Shown: positions 17,837-26,935, numbered from the stretch's first letter. The stretch: DNA of 64,000 nucleotides from Sphingobacterium cellulitidis (GCA_002245855.1 NOUX01000001.1:310001-374000); one strand, 5' to 3'. The notes: generated by a model from the sequence alone, not told the origin. Program-made: numbers and translations.

Positions 17837-18701
17837 AATTTTCAAAAATAACTTCAAAGATGCTACCTGTAGGCGTATTATCCTTTACGCGGATAGTAGC
17901 ATTGTGTTTTTGTAATACTGTCTTAACAATATATAAACCCAAACCAGTTCCTTTAGTTTTACGGGTCGATTCACTTCCTACGCGATAAAACTTATTAAAG
18001 ATAAGTTTTTTTTCATCATCCGGTATTCCTTCACCATGGTCCGTTACCGAAAATAAAAGGTTATTTCCCTGTTTTTTCAACTTCACATAAACCGTAGCAC
18101 AAGGTGGTGAATACTTAACCGCATTCTCTATCAGATTCGTAATAACATTGCTGATGGCAAACTTATCCGCCTTTAACTCAATATTCTCCTCTAAATCAAA
18201 TTTAATGACTTGGGATTTGCAGGCATTCTTCTGTAGTCGATCAACAATCTGCTCAACTAATTCAGTAACATTAAAAGCCTCCTTTGGAAGCTGATAGGCC
18301 CTATTCTCTAGTTTTGTGGTCAACAAAATATTCTCCACTAAATCATCCAGACGTTCAATATCCTTCAATGAATTGGACAAGAAAACCTTTTGCTGTTCCC
18401 GATCTAAATCTCTTTTTAAGATAGTCTGAATATAAAGCTTTACCGAAGCTAAAGGAGATTTCAATTCATGAGTGATTGCCAAAAGAAAATTTTGTTGCTG
18501 TTGACTGATCTCATGTTCTCTTTTTACATATTTCTTAAGCTTTAAAGCACCCCAAATAAAAATCAATAGGAATATCAGTCCTTCACCAATAATCATCCCC
18601 TTGCGGTCTGGTTCAAACTTTACCAAAATAAAGCCCCACCATAACAATTGGGTAATCGCATAAAAGACAAGAAAATAAAATAGAAATAAAGCTTTCTTCA
18701 T
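17826..18701 (-). CDS. Sensor histidine kinase
   Basis: 291 residues: two transmembrane helices (about 4-27 and 36-53) with almost no periplasmic loop, then the dimerisation domain with the phosphorylated histidine in ITHELKSPLASVKLY (about H78), and an ATPase domain with the N-box NLIENAVKYS, G1 DHGEGIPDD and G2 GTGLGLYIV. The short extracytoplasmic part suggests it senses a membrane or cytoplasmic signal. It overlaps the response-regulator gene that it presumably serves. First gene of the unit, with a TACATTTG -7 element just upstream. Confidence 0.93.
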   Translation of the reverse strand: MKKALFLFYFLVFYAITQLLWWGFILVKFEPDRKGMIIGEGLIFLLIFIWGALKLKKYVKREHEISQQQQNFLLAITHELKSPLASVKLYIQTILKRDLDREQQKVFLSNSLKDIERLDDLVENILLTTKLENRAYQLPKEAFNVTELVEQIVDRLQKNACKSQVIKFDLEENIELKADKFAISNVITNLIENAVKYSPPCATVYVKLKKQGNNLLFSVTDHGEGIPDDEKKLIFNKFYRVGSESTRKTKGTGLGLYIVKTVLQKHNATIRVKDNTPTGSIFEVIFENYAN

Positions 18702-18718
18702 ATCTGTTGATTACTGCG

Positions 18719-18726
18719 CAAATGTA
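18719..18726 (-). promoter_or_regulatory. -7 element of the kinase-regulator-TPR-hemE unit
   Basis: Minus-strand TACATTTG, 17 bases before the kinase ATG. Confidence 0.55.
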
Positions 18727-18810
18727 CTCAAATACGGCCTTATTAGAAAGTTAGCCCAACTTTATGACAGTAAACTTAGATTCCCGGTTGATACAGCAAG
18801 CATTAGCCCG

Positions 18811-18818
18811 TATATTTG
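18811..18818 (+). promoter_or_regulatory. -7 element very close to the HAD gene start
   Basis: TATATTTG fits the consensus exactly and ends only 3 bases before the ATG at 18822, so the transcript would start at or near the start codon. Confidence 0.5.
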
Positions 18819-18821
18819 CAC

Positions 18822-19523
18822 ATGTTCAATGATAAAAAACATCTATTTTTCGATTTAGACCATACCATTTGGGATTTCGATAGAAATGCTGAAGAAACAT
18901 TACATGAACTTTATTACAGGTATTCCTTTGACGATTTGTTCAATTCCCCAACTTCCAATCAGTTTATCGCCACTTATACAGAAAACAACCATAGACTTTG
19001 GAATCTGTATCACCATGGAAAAATTGATAAGCCGACCCTAAGGAAACTTAGGTTCGCAGATACATTTAGTCAATTGGGCGTAGACCCGGAACTTTTCCCG
19101 CTGGCATTTGAAGAAGAGTACCTTGAAATCTGTCCAACGAAGAAAAACCTTTTTCCGAATGCACATGAAACCTTAACTTATCTTAAGGATAAATATACCT
19201 TACATCTGATTTCAAATGGATTTAAGGAGGCCTGCGAAAAAAAATTGGAGCACAGTAATCTTGCTCCTTATTTTGAAACGATTGTGATCTCTGAAATCGT
19301 CGGTATCAATAAACCGGATATCCGAATTTTTCAACATGCCCTAAACAACGGAAAGGCTAATAAAACTGAAGCTGTGATGATTGGGGATAACCTGGACGCG
19401 GATGTCAGAGGTGCTCAAAACGCGGGTCTTGAAGCGATCTTCTTTAATCCCTTCGAGTTGGAGAAACCCGATGATGTCAATCACATGATCAAAGATCTTA
19501 AAGAATTACAGCAGCTTTTCTAA
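18822..19523 (+). CDS. HAD-superfamily hydrolase, YjjG-like nucleotidase
   Basis: 233 residues with all four HAD motifs: the nucleophile in FFDLDHTIWDFDR, the threonine/serine region HLISNGF, the conserved lysine in NKPDIRIF and the acidic motif MIGDNLDADVRGA. The helical cap between motifs I and II fits the YjjG/YfnB group of pyrimidine 5'-nucleotidases; the true substrate is not shown. ATG 18822 places the nucleophile about ten residues in, as is usual. The stop codon lies within the loop of its own terminator hairpin. Confidence 0.87.
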   Translation: MFNDKKHLFFDLDHTIWDFDRNAEETLHELYYRYSFDDLFNSPTSNQFIATYTENNHRLWNLYHHGKIDKPTLRKLRFADTFSQLGVDPELFPLAFEEEYLEICPTKKNLFPNAHETLTYLKDKYTLHLISNGFKEACEKKLEHSNLAPYFETIVISEIVGINKPDIRIFQHALNNGKANKTEAVMIGDNLDADVRGAQNAGLEAIFFNPFELEKPDDVNHMIKDLKELQQLF

Positions 19524-19546
19524 GAAAAAAGCTGCTATATTTTTTT
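19510..19546 (+). terminator. Terminator overlapping the HAD stop codon
   Basis: AGCAGCTTTT at 19510-19519 pairs with 19527-19536 and is followed by a T-rich run; the TAA stop lies in the loop. Confidence 0.75.
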
Positions 19547-20654
19547 ACTTCAAAATTCTTTTCAAAAGCTTACTATAGGCTTTCGCTATTTTTTCCATCC
19601 CATAATCATTCGGATGTGCATAGTCAACTGTAGAATTATTATCTAATCCTATTTCTTTCTCCGAAAGCCAATAAAGATTTTTATCTCCATTTTTTTGCAG
19701 AGCTTTTACGGCTTTCTCAGCCACTCTGGATCGACTTTGATAATCTGCATTGCTTTTCAAGTTTAAAACGGCTGGAACCTCACTTGAACTATGTGCAGCA
19801 ATGACGATTGGCGTTTTAGGATGGACCGCACGAATCGTTGATACTGCATTGTCAATCAACCCAGTCAATTTTCGTTCTCCGTCTTCTCCAGAAACTGATA
19901 GATTGGGAATACAATCCAAAATAAAAACAGCAGCATCTTCTTGCTTGATTAGATCCAGAATTGGCTGTTCCAACCGTCCATTACCACTGAATGCCAAGTT
20001 GATGACTTCCTGATCAAAGTCTCGACCTAACCAATTCGTCCAACCCAAACCTGGTCGAGAGGCACAAGCTCCTTGCGCAATGGAAGTTCCATAAACAATG
20101 ATTGGTTTGAGGTCTGCATGATGAAATTCCAACTTTTCATTTGCTGGAAGGCCAATTTCCATCCACTTTACAGCATTATAGAGCGGCAGATACAATCGAT
20201 AGATATTATTCGGGTGTTGACCATAATCCTCATAGGTGTAGGAGATGGTATCTTTGAAATTATATTTTCCATAAATCCATTCCCAGGACTTCGAATCTGT
20301 AGCCTTGGTATATAGATCCAAGCCACTCACTCCAGTTGTTGGCATATGGGGCATATTCAAACCCTTGGATACTTGATATCTTACTACAAAAGACTTCGCA
20401 GAAGTTTTAAATTCAACATATACACCGGCTCCATCCTGTCCGAGATTCCAAACGGGCTCTCGCACCTCCCCTTTTAAATTTAAGGGTAAGCGTGCATAAC
20501 CATCCGCTGTCTCAACAGCCTTGACCCGTCCTTCCAATGCTTTCGCTTCCAAAACATCGTGCCATTTGGTTTCTTGACTATACCCTACGATCGAAAGGAT
20601 ACAAAAAAGAGAGCTCAAAAGGCTCTCTTTCCAATATTTATTGAGAATAAACAT
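19545..20654 (-). CDS. SGNH/GDSL hydrolase with N-terminal GxDLY domain
   Basis: 369 residues from the ATG at 20654, which overlaps the stop of the upstream gene by one base (TAATG). A signal peptide (LFCILSIVGYSQ) is followed by a beta-sandwich domain with GVSGLDLY and then the SGNH hydrolase core: block I YGTSIAQGACASRPG with the serine, the GNGR block with the asparagine region and DYAHPNDYGM with the catalytic D/H pair. It is likely an exported esterase that removes acyl groups from carbohydrate. It is coupled to a DUF1080 lipoprotein, fitting a role in glycan breakdown. Confidence 0.86.
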   Translation of the reverse strand: MFILNKYWKESLLSSLFCILSIVGYSQETKWHDVLEAKALEGRVKAVETADGYARLPLNLKGEVREPVWNLGQDGAGVYVEFKTSAKSFVVRYQVSKGLNMPHMPTTGVSGLDLYTKATDSKSWEWIYGKYNFKDTISYTYEDYGQHPNNIYRLYLPLYNAVKWMEIGLPANEKLEFHHADLKPIIVYGTSIAQGACASRPGLGWTNWLGRDFDQEVINLAFSGNGRLEQPILDLIKQEDAAVFILDCIPNLSVSGEDGERKLTGLIDNAVSTIRAVHPKTPIVIAAHSSSEVPAVLNLKSNADYQSRSRVAEKAVKALQKNGDKNLYWLSEKEIGLDNNSTVDYAHPNDYGMEKIAKAYSKLLKRILK

Positions 20655-21472
20655 TATAATTCTTTTACAGTGATATTTCTTAACCAAACATCATCACCGT
20701 GATCTTGGAATCCAATCACACCTGATTTTGTCTTACCACCAACATTATTCAATAACTCAAATGCCAAAGGCCATTTTTCCTTGCTGAATTTACTTGCTTC
20801 CAATAATTGGGTCCATTCTGGAGTCCACAACTCATACTCAACAACTTTTTCATCGTTTTGGTAATGAGTTACTTTTCCTTTGTTTACCACAATTTTAGCT
20901 CTATTCCACTCTCCTGCTGGGAATGCATTTTGAGGTTTTGCCGGAATCATATCATATAAGGATGATGATTTACGGTTTCCATCAACCCCTGCTTTCGCAT
21001 CAGGGTGGTTCTCATTGTCCAATAATTGAAATTCCGGACTTGAAATATAGATCGGTTGATCTTTGATTTCTTTCGCTAAGAAGAAAGTTCCTGAATTTCC
21101 AGCTTTTGAAATCTTCCATTCAAATTCCAATTCAAAATTCTTGAAATCATGAGCGAAGATCAAATCGCCACCTTCCGGGTTTTGAACACCTGCAGGCGCT
21201 TTGGAAAATTTCAATGTTCCGTTATCAATTGCCCATTTGCTCGGAACATGGTCCTTACCATAGCCTCTCCAGCCATTTAGGGAAGATCCATCAAATAAAA
21301 CGTATGCTCCTGAGGAGTTCTTTTTAAAATCTTTTAGGGATACTTTAGGCAGATTCAGTACTTCATAGGCAGGAACATCCGCTCCCTTTGACGCTGTTGA
21401 ATTCTTTGTAGCACAAGAAGCAACGGTCAATCCAATCGCGCCCACTAATACATACATAAAGTTTCTTTTCAT
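20654..21472 (-). CDS. DUF1080 lipoprotein (3-keto-disaccharide hydrolase family)
   Basis: 272 residues. Lipoprotein signal with the cysteine in GLTVASCATK. The mature part is a single DUF1080 concanavalin-like jelly roll (LFDGSSLNGWRGYGKD, FKNFELEFEWKISKAGNSG, GEWNRAKIVVNKGKVTHY). Some relatives hydrolyse 3-keto-glycosides, and others are carbohydrate-binding proteins of the cell surface. It is translationally coupled to the SGNH hydrolase downstream, suggesting that both act on one surface glycan. Confidence 0.9.
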   Translation of the reverse strand: MKRNFMYVLVGAIGLTVASCATKNSTASKGADVPAYEVLNLPKVSLKDFKKNSSGAYVLFDGSSLNGWRGYGKDHVPSKWAIDNGTLKFSKAPAGVQNPEGGDLIFAHDFKNFELEFEWKISKAGNSGTFFLAKEIKDQPIYISSPEFQLLDNENHPDAKAGVDGNRKSSSLYDMIPAKPQNAFPAGEWNRAKIVVNKGKVTHYQNDEKVVEYELWTPEWTQLLEASKFSKEKWPLAFELLNNVGGKTKSGVIGFQDHGDDVWLRNITVKEL

Positions 21473-21530
21473 AGTATAAAGTTAATTAAGTAAAAGTCTA
21501 ATTTAATTATTCTTATCGTAAAATCAAGTA

Positions 21531-24020
21531 TTAAAATTGTTGCCCACCCATATCATCCATATCTGGACCTTGCTGCTCTCTGTCTTTTCTACCAAAATTC
21601 TGCAAGCCAAATCTATAGGTAAAGGATAAGGTAATCATACGTTTCATCCAACGGTGTGAAAACTGCATATCTCTGTTTGGCAGGTAATTATGCATCTCAA
21701 ATTTACGCGTGTTAAATGCATCTCTAACATTTAACATTAAGCTACCCTTATTCTTTAACACGTCTTTTTTGATAGCCACATCTACTCCACGCATAGGCTT
21801 CATCTCCCCTTGCATGGTTTTCATCCCACTTCTATAGTCGCCACGTACCTGTGCCGAGAAGGTTGGTGTAAATTTGAAATTGGTCGTTAAATTACCGTTC
21901 CAATTGAAAGACTCTCTACCAACTAAACCTAAACCTGCTTTTGGATGAAAAGTCATATGTGATAAATTCGCATTAGCAGTCACATCCCACCATTTGGTCA
22001 AATTTACCTTTGTGATCAATTCAAAACCCATCGCATCCAGGTCGGAAGCATTTTCCCATTTCATATAGGTCACATTCGTACGATCACCCACGATATCTGA
22101 AATCAAATTCTCATCATAAATTACAGGTTGGGTCTGATCATTCACACGACGATAAAATACTGAGGATATAAAATTCCATTTATCATAGAATTTTGAAAAG
22201 CTCAATTCTGTTGCATGAATATCTTCAGGAAGTAGATTAGGATTACCCTGACGATAATTCTGAACATCCGAAACATCTATAAACGGATTCACTTGCCATC
22301 CTCTTGGACGTTGAACCCTTCTTGAATAACTTAATTGAACCTTATCACCCTTGCCTTGACCTACCGAGTAACTCAAGAATACACTTGGGTACAATCTGAA
22401 GTAATCCAGTTTCCCCTGGTCTTTTTTAATAACGGATGGGTTATCTAAATCATGTGAATAGATGTTTGTATTTAAATTCGCCTGCTCAGCCCTCAATCCC
22501 AATTGTACACCTAACTTTTCCGTTAGCTGTCTTTGATAATTCGCATATAAAGCATGAACTGTACTGCTCATATCAAAATCATTGGTAATCCGATAATCCG
22601 GAAGAAACTGTTGAGTAAGGGAATCTAATTCCTCCGAGTATTGACTCTCATCGGAATACCTAAGAATACTGCGATATCCAGCTTCAAATTTATGGTTCTC
22701 ACCAAATGGCAACACATAATCCAATTGCATATTCCAGTTCTTGCCAGTTTCAGAAGTATTGTTAACTCGCTTTAAATCCGCATTCCCATTGGCAAAGGTT
22801 TGATGAAAATCATTCACCCCATCTTCTGTATCATATCCAAAGGAAACATTCGCCGTCAATTCTTCACCTTCGCGCTTTAGGGTACGCTTGAAATCAGCTT
22901 GTGCATCAATCCCTAAATCATCTTCATTTTGCAAGGAATTACGGAAACTGCTATTTCCCAATCCCGGAACATTCCAGTAATTGTAGTTAATATCATTCCC
23001 ACGCTCATTATCTCTTAAACTTAAATTTGTCGTCAAACTTAAAGTCGTCTTATCATTCATATAATAGTCAGTACCCAATCGAACCGTATGGTTATACCCT
23101 AATCGGTTACTTTCTTCAAGACTTTGCGTTCTTGGACTCTTATCCGTAATGCTACCATTGATATAATCAATATTATCAGAAAATCCACTTCCCAAGCTAT
23201 TTCTTCTGCTGAAGTTGTAGTTACCAAAATAATTCACCTTCCCATCTCTATAATTCAAGGTAACTCCGGCATTGGCATTCTCATACGATCCTCCCGATGC
23301 ATTCACCGAACCATTTAAGCCTAAACGTGCATTTTTCTTTAATATAATATTGATAATTCCTGATTGACCTTCAGCGTCATACTTGGCTGATGGATTGGTG
23401 ATGATCTCCACTTTTGCAATCGCATCCGCAGGTAAGGATTGTAGGAAGGAATTGATATCAGAACCCGCCATTGAAGATTCTTTTCCATCCACTAGAAAAC
23501 GAACATTGCTCGAACCTCTTAAGCTGACACTACCATCGGATTCTAATTGCAGCGTTGGAACATTCCCCAATAAATCCTGGGCAGAACCACCCACACTGAC
23601 CATGCTCTGGGAAACATCGAAGACTTTCTTATCGATCCCAATTTGCAAGTCCGGAACTTTTCCTTGAACGACAACTTCTGAAATCTTCTCCCCTTCTTCG
23701 GCCAATACAATGGAACCAAGATTAATATTATTGCCCGCAGATACTACGAAATTATTCCGGGTATAGGTCTTAAATCCAATATAGGTAACCTGAAGATTAT
23801 AGGTCCCTGGATCTACATCTGATATAGAAAAAGTACCATTGGAACCAGTTTGTTGACCGCGAATATAGGCGTTATTTACTGTTGACAATAAACTCACACT
23901 AGCGCCAATGGCTGCGGAGCTGTCCTGTTCCAAAATACGACCTTGAATATCGACTTTCTGGGCAAATAAAATAATAGGAATTAATAAAAATAAACTGCTG
24001 AAGGTTTTTTTAAGTAGCAT
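21531..24020 (-). CDS. Outer-membrane beta-barrel receptor (TonB-dependent-receptor-like)
   Basis: 829 residues from the ATG at 24020, which starts a signal peptide (KKTFSSLFLLIPIILFAQ). A CarboxypepD_reg-like domain follows (DIQGRILEQDSSAAIGASVS), then a plug domain (VSVGGSAQDLLGNVPTLQLE, AKVEIITNPSAKYDAEG) and a large barrel. It is a paralogue of the receptor at 4056-6470. The C-terminal tail after the last strand is glycine- and methionine-rich (GPDMDDMGGQQF). It lies upstream of the DUF1080/SGNH pair on the same strand with a 58-base gap, so it may export or import a related substrate; this is inference. Confidence 0.82.
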   Translation of the reverse strand: MLLKKTFSSLFLLIPIILFAQKVDIQGRILEQDSSAAIGASVSLLSTVNNAYIRGQQTGSNGTFSISDVDPGTYNLQVTYIGFKTYTRNNFVVSAGNNINLGSIVLAEEGEKISEVVVQGKVPDLQIGIDKKVFDVSQSMVSVGGSAQDLLGNVPTLQLESDGSVSLRGSSNVRFLVDGKESSMAGSDINSFLQSLPADAIAKVEIITNPSAKYDAEGQSGIINIILKKNARLGLNGSVNASGGSYENANAGVTLNYRDGKVNYFGNYNFSRRNSLGSGFSDNIDYINGSITDKSPRTQSLEESNRLGYNHTVRLGTDYYMNDKTTLSLTTNLSLRDNERGNDINYNYWNVPGLGNSSFRNSLQNEDDLGIDAQADFKRTLKREGEELTANVSFGYDTEDGVNDFHQTFANGNADLKRVNNTSETGKNWNMQLDYVLPFGENHKFEAGYRSILRYSDESQYSEELDSLTQQFLPDYRITNDFDMSSTVHALYANYQRQLTEKLGVQLGLRAEQANLNTNIYSHDLDNPSVIKKDQGKLDYFRLYPSVFLSYSVGQGKGDKVQLSYSRRVQRPRGWQVNPFIDVSDVQNYRQGNPNLLPEDIHATELSFSKFYDKWNFISSVFYRRVNDQTQPVIYDENLISDIVGDRTNVTYMKWENASDLDAMGFELITKVNLTKWWDVTANANLSHMTFHPKAGLGLVGRESFNWNGNLTTNFKFTPTFSAQVRGDYRSGMKTMQGEMKPMRGVDVAIKKDVLKNKGSLMLNVRDAFNTRKFEMHNYLPNRDMQFSHRWMKRMITLSFTYRFGLQNFGRKDREQQGPDMDDMGGQQF

Positions 24021-24109
24021 CTTAGAACTTTCTTGTGATTTAAGCCACAAAGTTGCGCATTAATTAAGAAAGTTAAATGCACGTAACTGCATTATTACGA
24101 GGGGGAGAA

Positions 24110-24391
24110 TTATTCTACAGAAACCGTCAGCCCTTCAGTTTTAAGGATTTTTCGATAGACCTCAACTTCGGTAAATGAACCTTCGAGAATGGTACATTTC
24201 CCTTTGGTATGAACGGTCCATGCAATTCTGGAGGCTTCTGTTTCCGAGTATTGAAGATAATGCATCAGGCAATGGATGACGTGTTCAAAGGTATTGAAAT
24301 CATCGTTCCACAAAATTAACTTGTTTGAATCTTTGGTCACCGCCAGGATTTCTTCAAGGGTAAATGTTTCTTGTTCAACTTCAACGCTCAT
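24110..24391 (-). CDS. clpS: ATP-dependent Clp protease adaptor ClpS
   Basis: 93 residues. The core LILWNDDFNTFEHVIHCLMH carries the N-D-D ligand pocket typical of ClpS, followed by EASRIAWTVHTKGKCTILEG. ClpS delivers N-degron substrates to ClpAP/ClpCP. Length is typical. clpA is not adjacent. The -7 element TATTTTTG ends only 4 bases before the ATG. Confidence 0.93.
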   Translation of the reverse strand: MSVEVEQETFTLEEILAVTKDSNKLILWNDDFNTFEHVIHCLMHYLQYSETEASRIAWTVHTKGKCTILEGSFTEVEVYRKILKTEGLTVSVE

Positions 24392-24395
24392 AGAG

Positions 24396-24403
24396 CAAAA
24401 ATA
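24396..24403 (-). promoter_or_regulatory. -7 element close to the clpS start
   Basis: Minus-strand TATTTTTG, 4 bases before the ATG at 24391. Confidence 0.5.
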
Positions 24404-24459
24404 GCTTATTTTTCAAATAAATCAGTATTTTAGCTGAATTGTTTATTAAAGTTAGACCT

Positions 24460-25509
24460 ATGTTTCAATCAAAAATCGCGGGCTTGGGATATTATGTTCC
24501 CAAGAACGTATATACCAATAATGACCTGACACGATTCATGGAAACCAGTGATGAGTGGATTCAGGAACGTACAGGTATTAAGGAGCGTCGATATGCCAAC
24601 AGAATTGGGGAAACAACCACAAGCATGGCGGTTGAGGCTTCTAAGATCGCTATTGAAAGAGCAAATACCACTGCTGAAGAAATTGACTTTATCATCTTTG
24701 CAACCCTATCTCCAGATTACTATTTTCCAGGATGTGGCGTTCTGTTACAACGTGAAATGGGCATGAAAGAAATCGGTGCCCTAGATGTTAGAAACCAATG
24801 TTCAGGATTTATCTATGCTCTTTCTATTGCCGACCAATTTATTAAAACAGGTATGTACAAAAACATCCTGGTTGTCGGTTCTGAAAAACATTCCTTCGCA
24901 CTTGACTTTTCAACGCGAGGGCGTGCAGTTTCTGTCATCTTTGGGGATGGTGCTGGCGCAGTGGTTTTACAACCGAGCACAGAAGAAGGAAAAGGCATCT
25001 TAAGTACACACCTTCACTCTGATGGTGCCGAAGCTGAGAAATTAGCTATGTACTATCCTGGTGCTTCTGCAGGTTACTACCTAGGTGATGCTATGCCTAA
25101 ATGGCCGGATGTAGAGCTGGGTGAAATGCTAATGACCAAAGAAATGTTGGACGATGGTTCAGCATTCCCTTATATGGATGGACAGGCAGTATTCAAAAAA
25201 GCTGTCGTTAAATTCCCGGAAGTCATTGGCGAGGCGCTTGCTCAAAATAAATTGAAGACTACGGATATCGACATGCTGATTCCGCATCAGGCTAACCTAC
25301 GTATTTCTCAATTCGTACAGAAGACCCTGGGATTAACGGATGACAAGGTATTCAACAACATCCAGAAATACGGTAACACAACTGCCGCATCGGTGCCGAT
25401 TGCACTTTGCGAAGCCTGGGAATCCGGAAAAATTAAAGATGGTGACCTCGTTTGTCTGGCAGCATTTGGTGCTGGATTTACTTGGGGATCTGCATTGATA
25501 CGCTGGTAA
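24460..25509 (+). CDS. fabH: 3-oxoacyl-ACP synthase III (KAS III family)
   Basis: 349 residues from the ATG at 24460; a TTG 21 bases upstream is less likely. The thiolase fold has the catalytic triad of KAS III: cysteine in DVRNQCSGFIYAL, histidine in IPHQANLRI and asparagine in YGNTTAASVP. The N-terminal SDEWIQERTGIKERR is typical. FabH condenses acetyl-CoA (or branched starter CoA) with malonyl-ACP to begin fatty-acid synthesis. Insertions around 190-235 resemble the FabH-like paralogues of Bacteroidota, so a role in a specialised lipid pathway is possible. The fatty-acid hydroxylase gene faces it. Confidence 0.86.
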   Translation: MFQSKIAGLGYYVPKNVYTNNDLTRFMETSDEWIQERTGIKERRYANRIGETTTSMAVEASKIAIERANTTAEEIDFIIFATLSPDYYFPGCGVLLQREMGMKEIGALDVRNQCSGFIYALSIADQFIKTGMYKNILVVGSEKHSFALDFSTRGRAVSVIFGDGAGAVVLQPSTEEGKGILSTHLHSDGAEAEKLAMYYPGASAGYYLGDAMPKWPDVELGEMLMTKEMLDDGSAFPYMDGQAVFKKAVVKFPEVIGEALAQNKLKTTDIDMLIPHQANLRISQFVQKTLGLTDDKVFNNIQKYGNTTAASVPIALCEAWESGKIKDGDLVCLAAFGAGFTWGSALIRW

Positions 25510-25543
25510 TCATTCATTGACCGCGCGAATTTTAAGATAATTT

Positions 25544-25572
25544 AAAAGGGCTCAGAAATTCTGAGCCCTTTT
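25544..25572. terminator. Bidirectional terminator
   Basis: AAAAGGGCTCAG / CTGAGCCCTTTT, a 12-bp stem with a 5-nt loop, between convergent fabH and the hydroxylase gene. Confidence 0.88.
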
Positions 25573-25583
25573 GCATATAGTTT

Positions 25584-26273
25584 TTAATTTAATTGTTGTT
25601 CTCGTACATTTTTTAATTCATTCACCTTTTTCTTTTCGGTACTTGCACTTTTCTTTTTTGAGAAGCCTGATCCAAAAATCACATCCCAGATTGCTGAACT
25701 CACCCCAAAACCTTTTTCTGGTTCTGAATAATGATGAAGCATATGGTGATCCTTGATTCTTTTGAATAATCCCGATTTAAAATTAGCATGATGCATGGCA
25801 TAGTGGCATTCATCATAAATCAAATACCCAAGCAGGAAACCTGAGAAAAAGGCCGCCAAAGTATAAGGTGAAAAGAAAAAGCTAAAAATAAAATAGATGA
25901 TTGCTGCCATGGGAATACTCGCCGACAAGGGCATCACCAATCTCAAGCGATCTTTCGGAAAATCATGGTGAACCCCATGAAAAATAAAGTGAATGCGTTT
26001 CCCAAATTTCGATGACGGTTCATAATGAAAAACCCAACGGTGAAGAACATATTCCGCAAGCGTCCAAAAAAGTAATCCAAAGATGTAATACATGACCACG
26101 GTCCCTACGGACAACTCTCCAGGCACCAAGGCTCTCCAAATAAAATAAATCTTTACAGGTATCCAAAAAATGATTGGAACACTATAATGAACCTTCGTTA
26201 GAGATTCAAGAAAATCATTCTTGAACATCCGCGAAGATTCCGTCGAATTTGATACATATAACTTCTTTGCCAT
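25584..26273 (-). CDS. Fatty-acid hydroxylase / sterol desaturase family protein
   Basis: 229 residues with about four transmembrane segments and the histidine clusters of the di-iron membrane hydroxylases: HRWVFHY, HFIFHGVHHDFP, HYAMHH and HHMLHHY. This pattern resembles fatty-acid 2-hydroxylases, which in Bacteroidota act on sphingolipid or ornithine-lipid acyl chains. Acts in the inner membrane; the actual lipid is not known. The lysine-rich C-terminus (KKKSASTEKKKVNEL) is cytoplasmic. It faces fabH across a shared terminator. Confidence 0.88.
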   Translation of the reverse strand: MAKKLYVSNSTESSRMFKNDFLESLTKVHYSVPIIFWIPVKIYFIWRALVPGELSVGTVVMYYIFGLLFWTLAEYVLHRWVFHYEPSSKFGKRIHFIFHGVHHDFPKDRLRLVMPLSASIPMAAIIYFIFSFFFSPYTLAAFFSGFLLGYLIYDECHYAMHHANFKSGLFKRIKDHHMLHHYSEPEKGFGVSSAIWDVIFGSGFSKKKSASTEKKKVNELKNVREQQLN

Positions 26274-26552
26274 TTCTTACTATAATTTCATTCTCACCAA
26301 AGGTTAATGATTTAACCCTACAATTGCGCGATAGACAGCTATTAAGACCACAAAATTAAAAATTTACCCCACAGGGCAAATAGAAAACTAATATTTTGAC
26401 AAAATTACGATAATAGTCAGAAATACAAACCCAACCAGGCTTAATATTATGATAATATTGTTAGTATATTAACTCGAATCCTCTTAATATAAAAAACAGG
26501 AATACCGGGGATTAGTTTTTAATAATTGGATTTTGTTGGGGGCGGGTTATTG

Positions 26553-26698
26553 ACAAACATGTCGCCCCGCTGGGGCTGTGTTGTGTTATAATCGGGTTGC
26601 TACAAATATGCCGCCCCGCTGGGGCTGTGTTGTGGTATTATCGTGTTGCTACAAATATGTCACCCCTATGGGGTTTAAAAATTCATAGCGGATATCTG
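26553..26698 (+). repeat. Tandem 49-bp repeats with CCCC-N3-GGGG palindromes
   Basis: Two full 49-bp units (26553-26601 and 26602-26650) and a third partial, diverged unit. Each starts ACAAAYATGYC and holds a four-C, three-base, four-G mini palindrome. Further copies lie at 28456-28535 and 29044-29123, and a 28-bp inverted copy at 28583-28610. The 270 bases before this block (26274-26552) contain no recognisable gene. Confidence 0.85.
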
Positions 26699-26895
26699 AG
26701 ATAAATTGTCCGGTTAGAGGTAAATTTGAAATAGATTCTTCGCTTCGCTCAGAATGACAGAAAAATTGTATTGGGGTTGTGGGGGATAAAGTTTCTTCGG
26801 CGTTGCCGAAGAAACTTTATCCCCCACAACCAAAGGTAATGTGATTGTCATTCCGAATCGAAGATGAGGAATCTATTTTATCAAACATTGGTAGG
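26689..26895 (+). repeat. Composite palindromic repeat, copy A (interrupted by the IS at its right side)
   Basis: Order: a conserved leader (CGGATATCTGA to GGTTAGAGG), a short hairpin whose reverse strand carries the widespread CATTCTGAGCGAAGCGAAG motif, a long perfect hairpin (26775-26831), a second short hairpin (ATTCC/GGAAT) and AACATTGGTAGG. The same order recurs at 28740-28949. The IS110 element sits directly after it, and the remaining part continues at 28360. Confidence 0.85.
26775..26831. repeat. Perfect hairpin with 27-bp arms
   Basis: Bases 26775-26801 pair without mismatch with 26805-26831, leaving a 3-nt loop GTT. The top of the stem is CTTCGGC/GCCGAAG. No T run follows on either strand. 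Confidence 0.95.
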
Positions 26896-26898
26896 CCT

Positions 26899-26906
26899 TA
26901 TGTTTG
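26899..26906 (+). promoter_or_regulatory. -7 half of a predicted circle-junction promoter
   Basis: TATGTTTG fits TAnnTTTG exactly. In the integrated form there is no TTG at the right distance upstream. If the two ends join through GG, the TTG at 28342-28344 falls 20 bases before it. Confidence 0.55.
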
Positions 26907-26935
26907 TATTTAGGACGTGCTATCACAAAGAGATA

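Noticed and set aside
26553..26698. Repeats considered as a CRISPR array
   Set aside because: Units are directly contiguous without unique spacers, and copies occur in both orientations; no cas gene is present.
26775..26831. Long hairpin as a transcription terminator
   Set aside because: No T run on either strand and no gene ending nearby; perfect 27-bp arms are far longer than needed.
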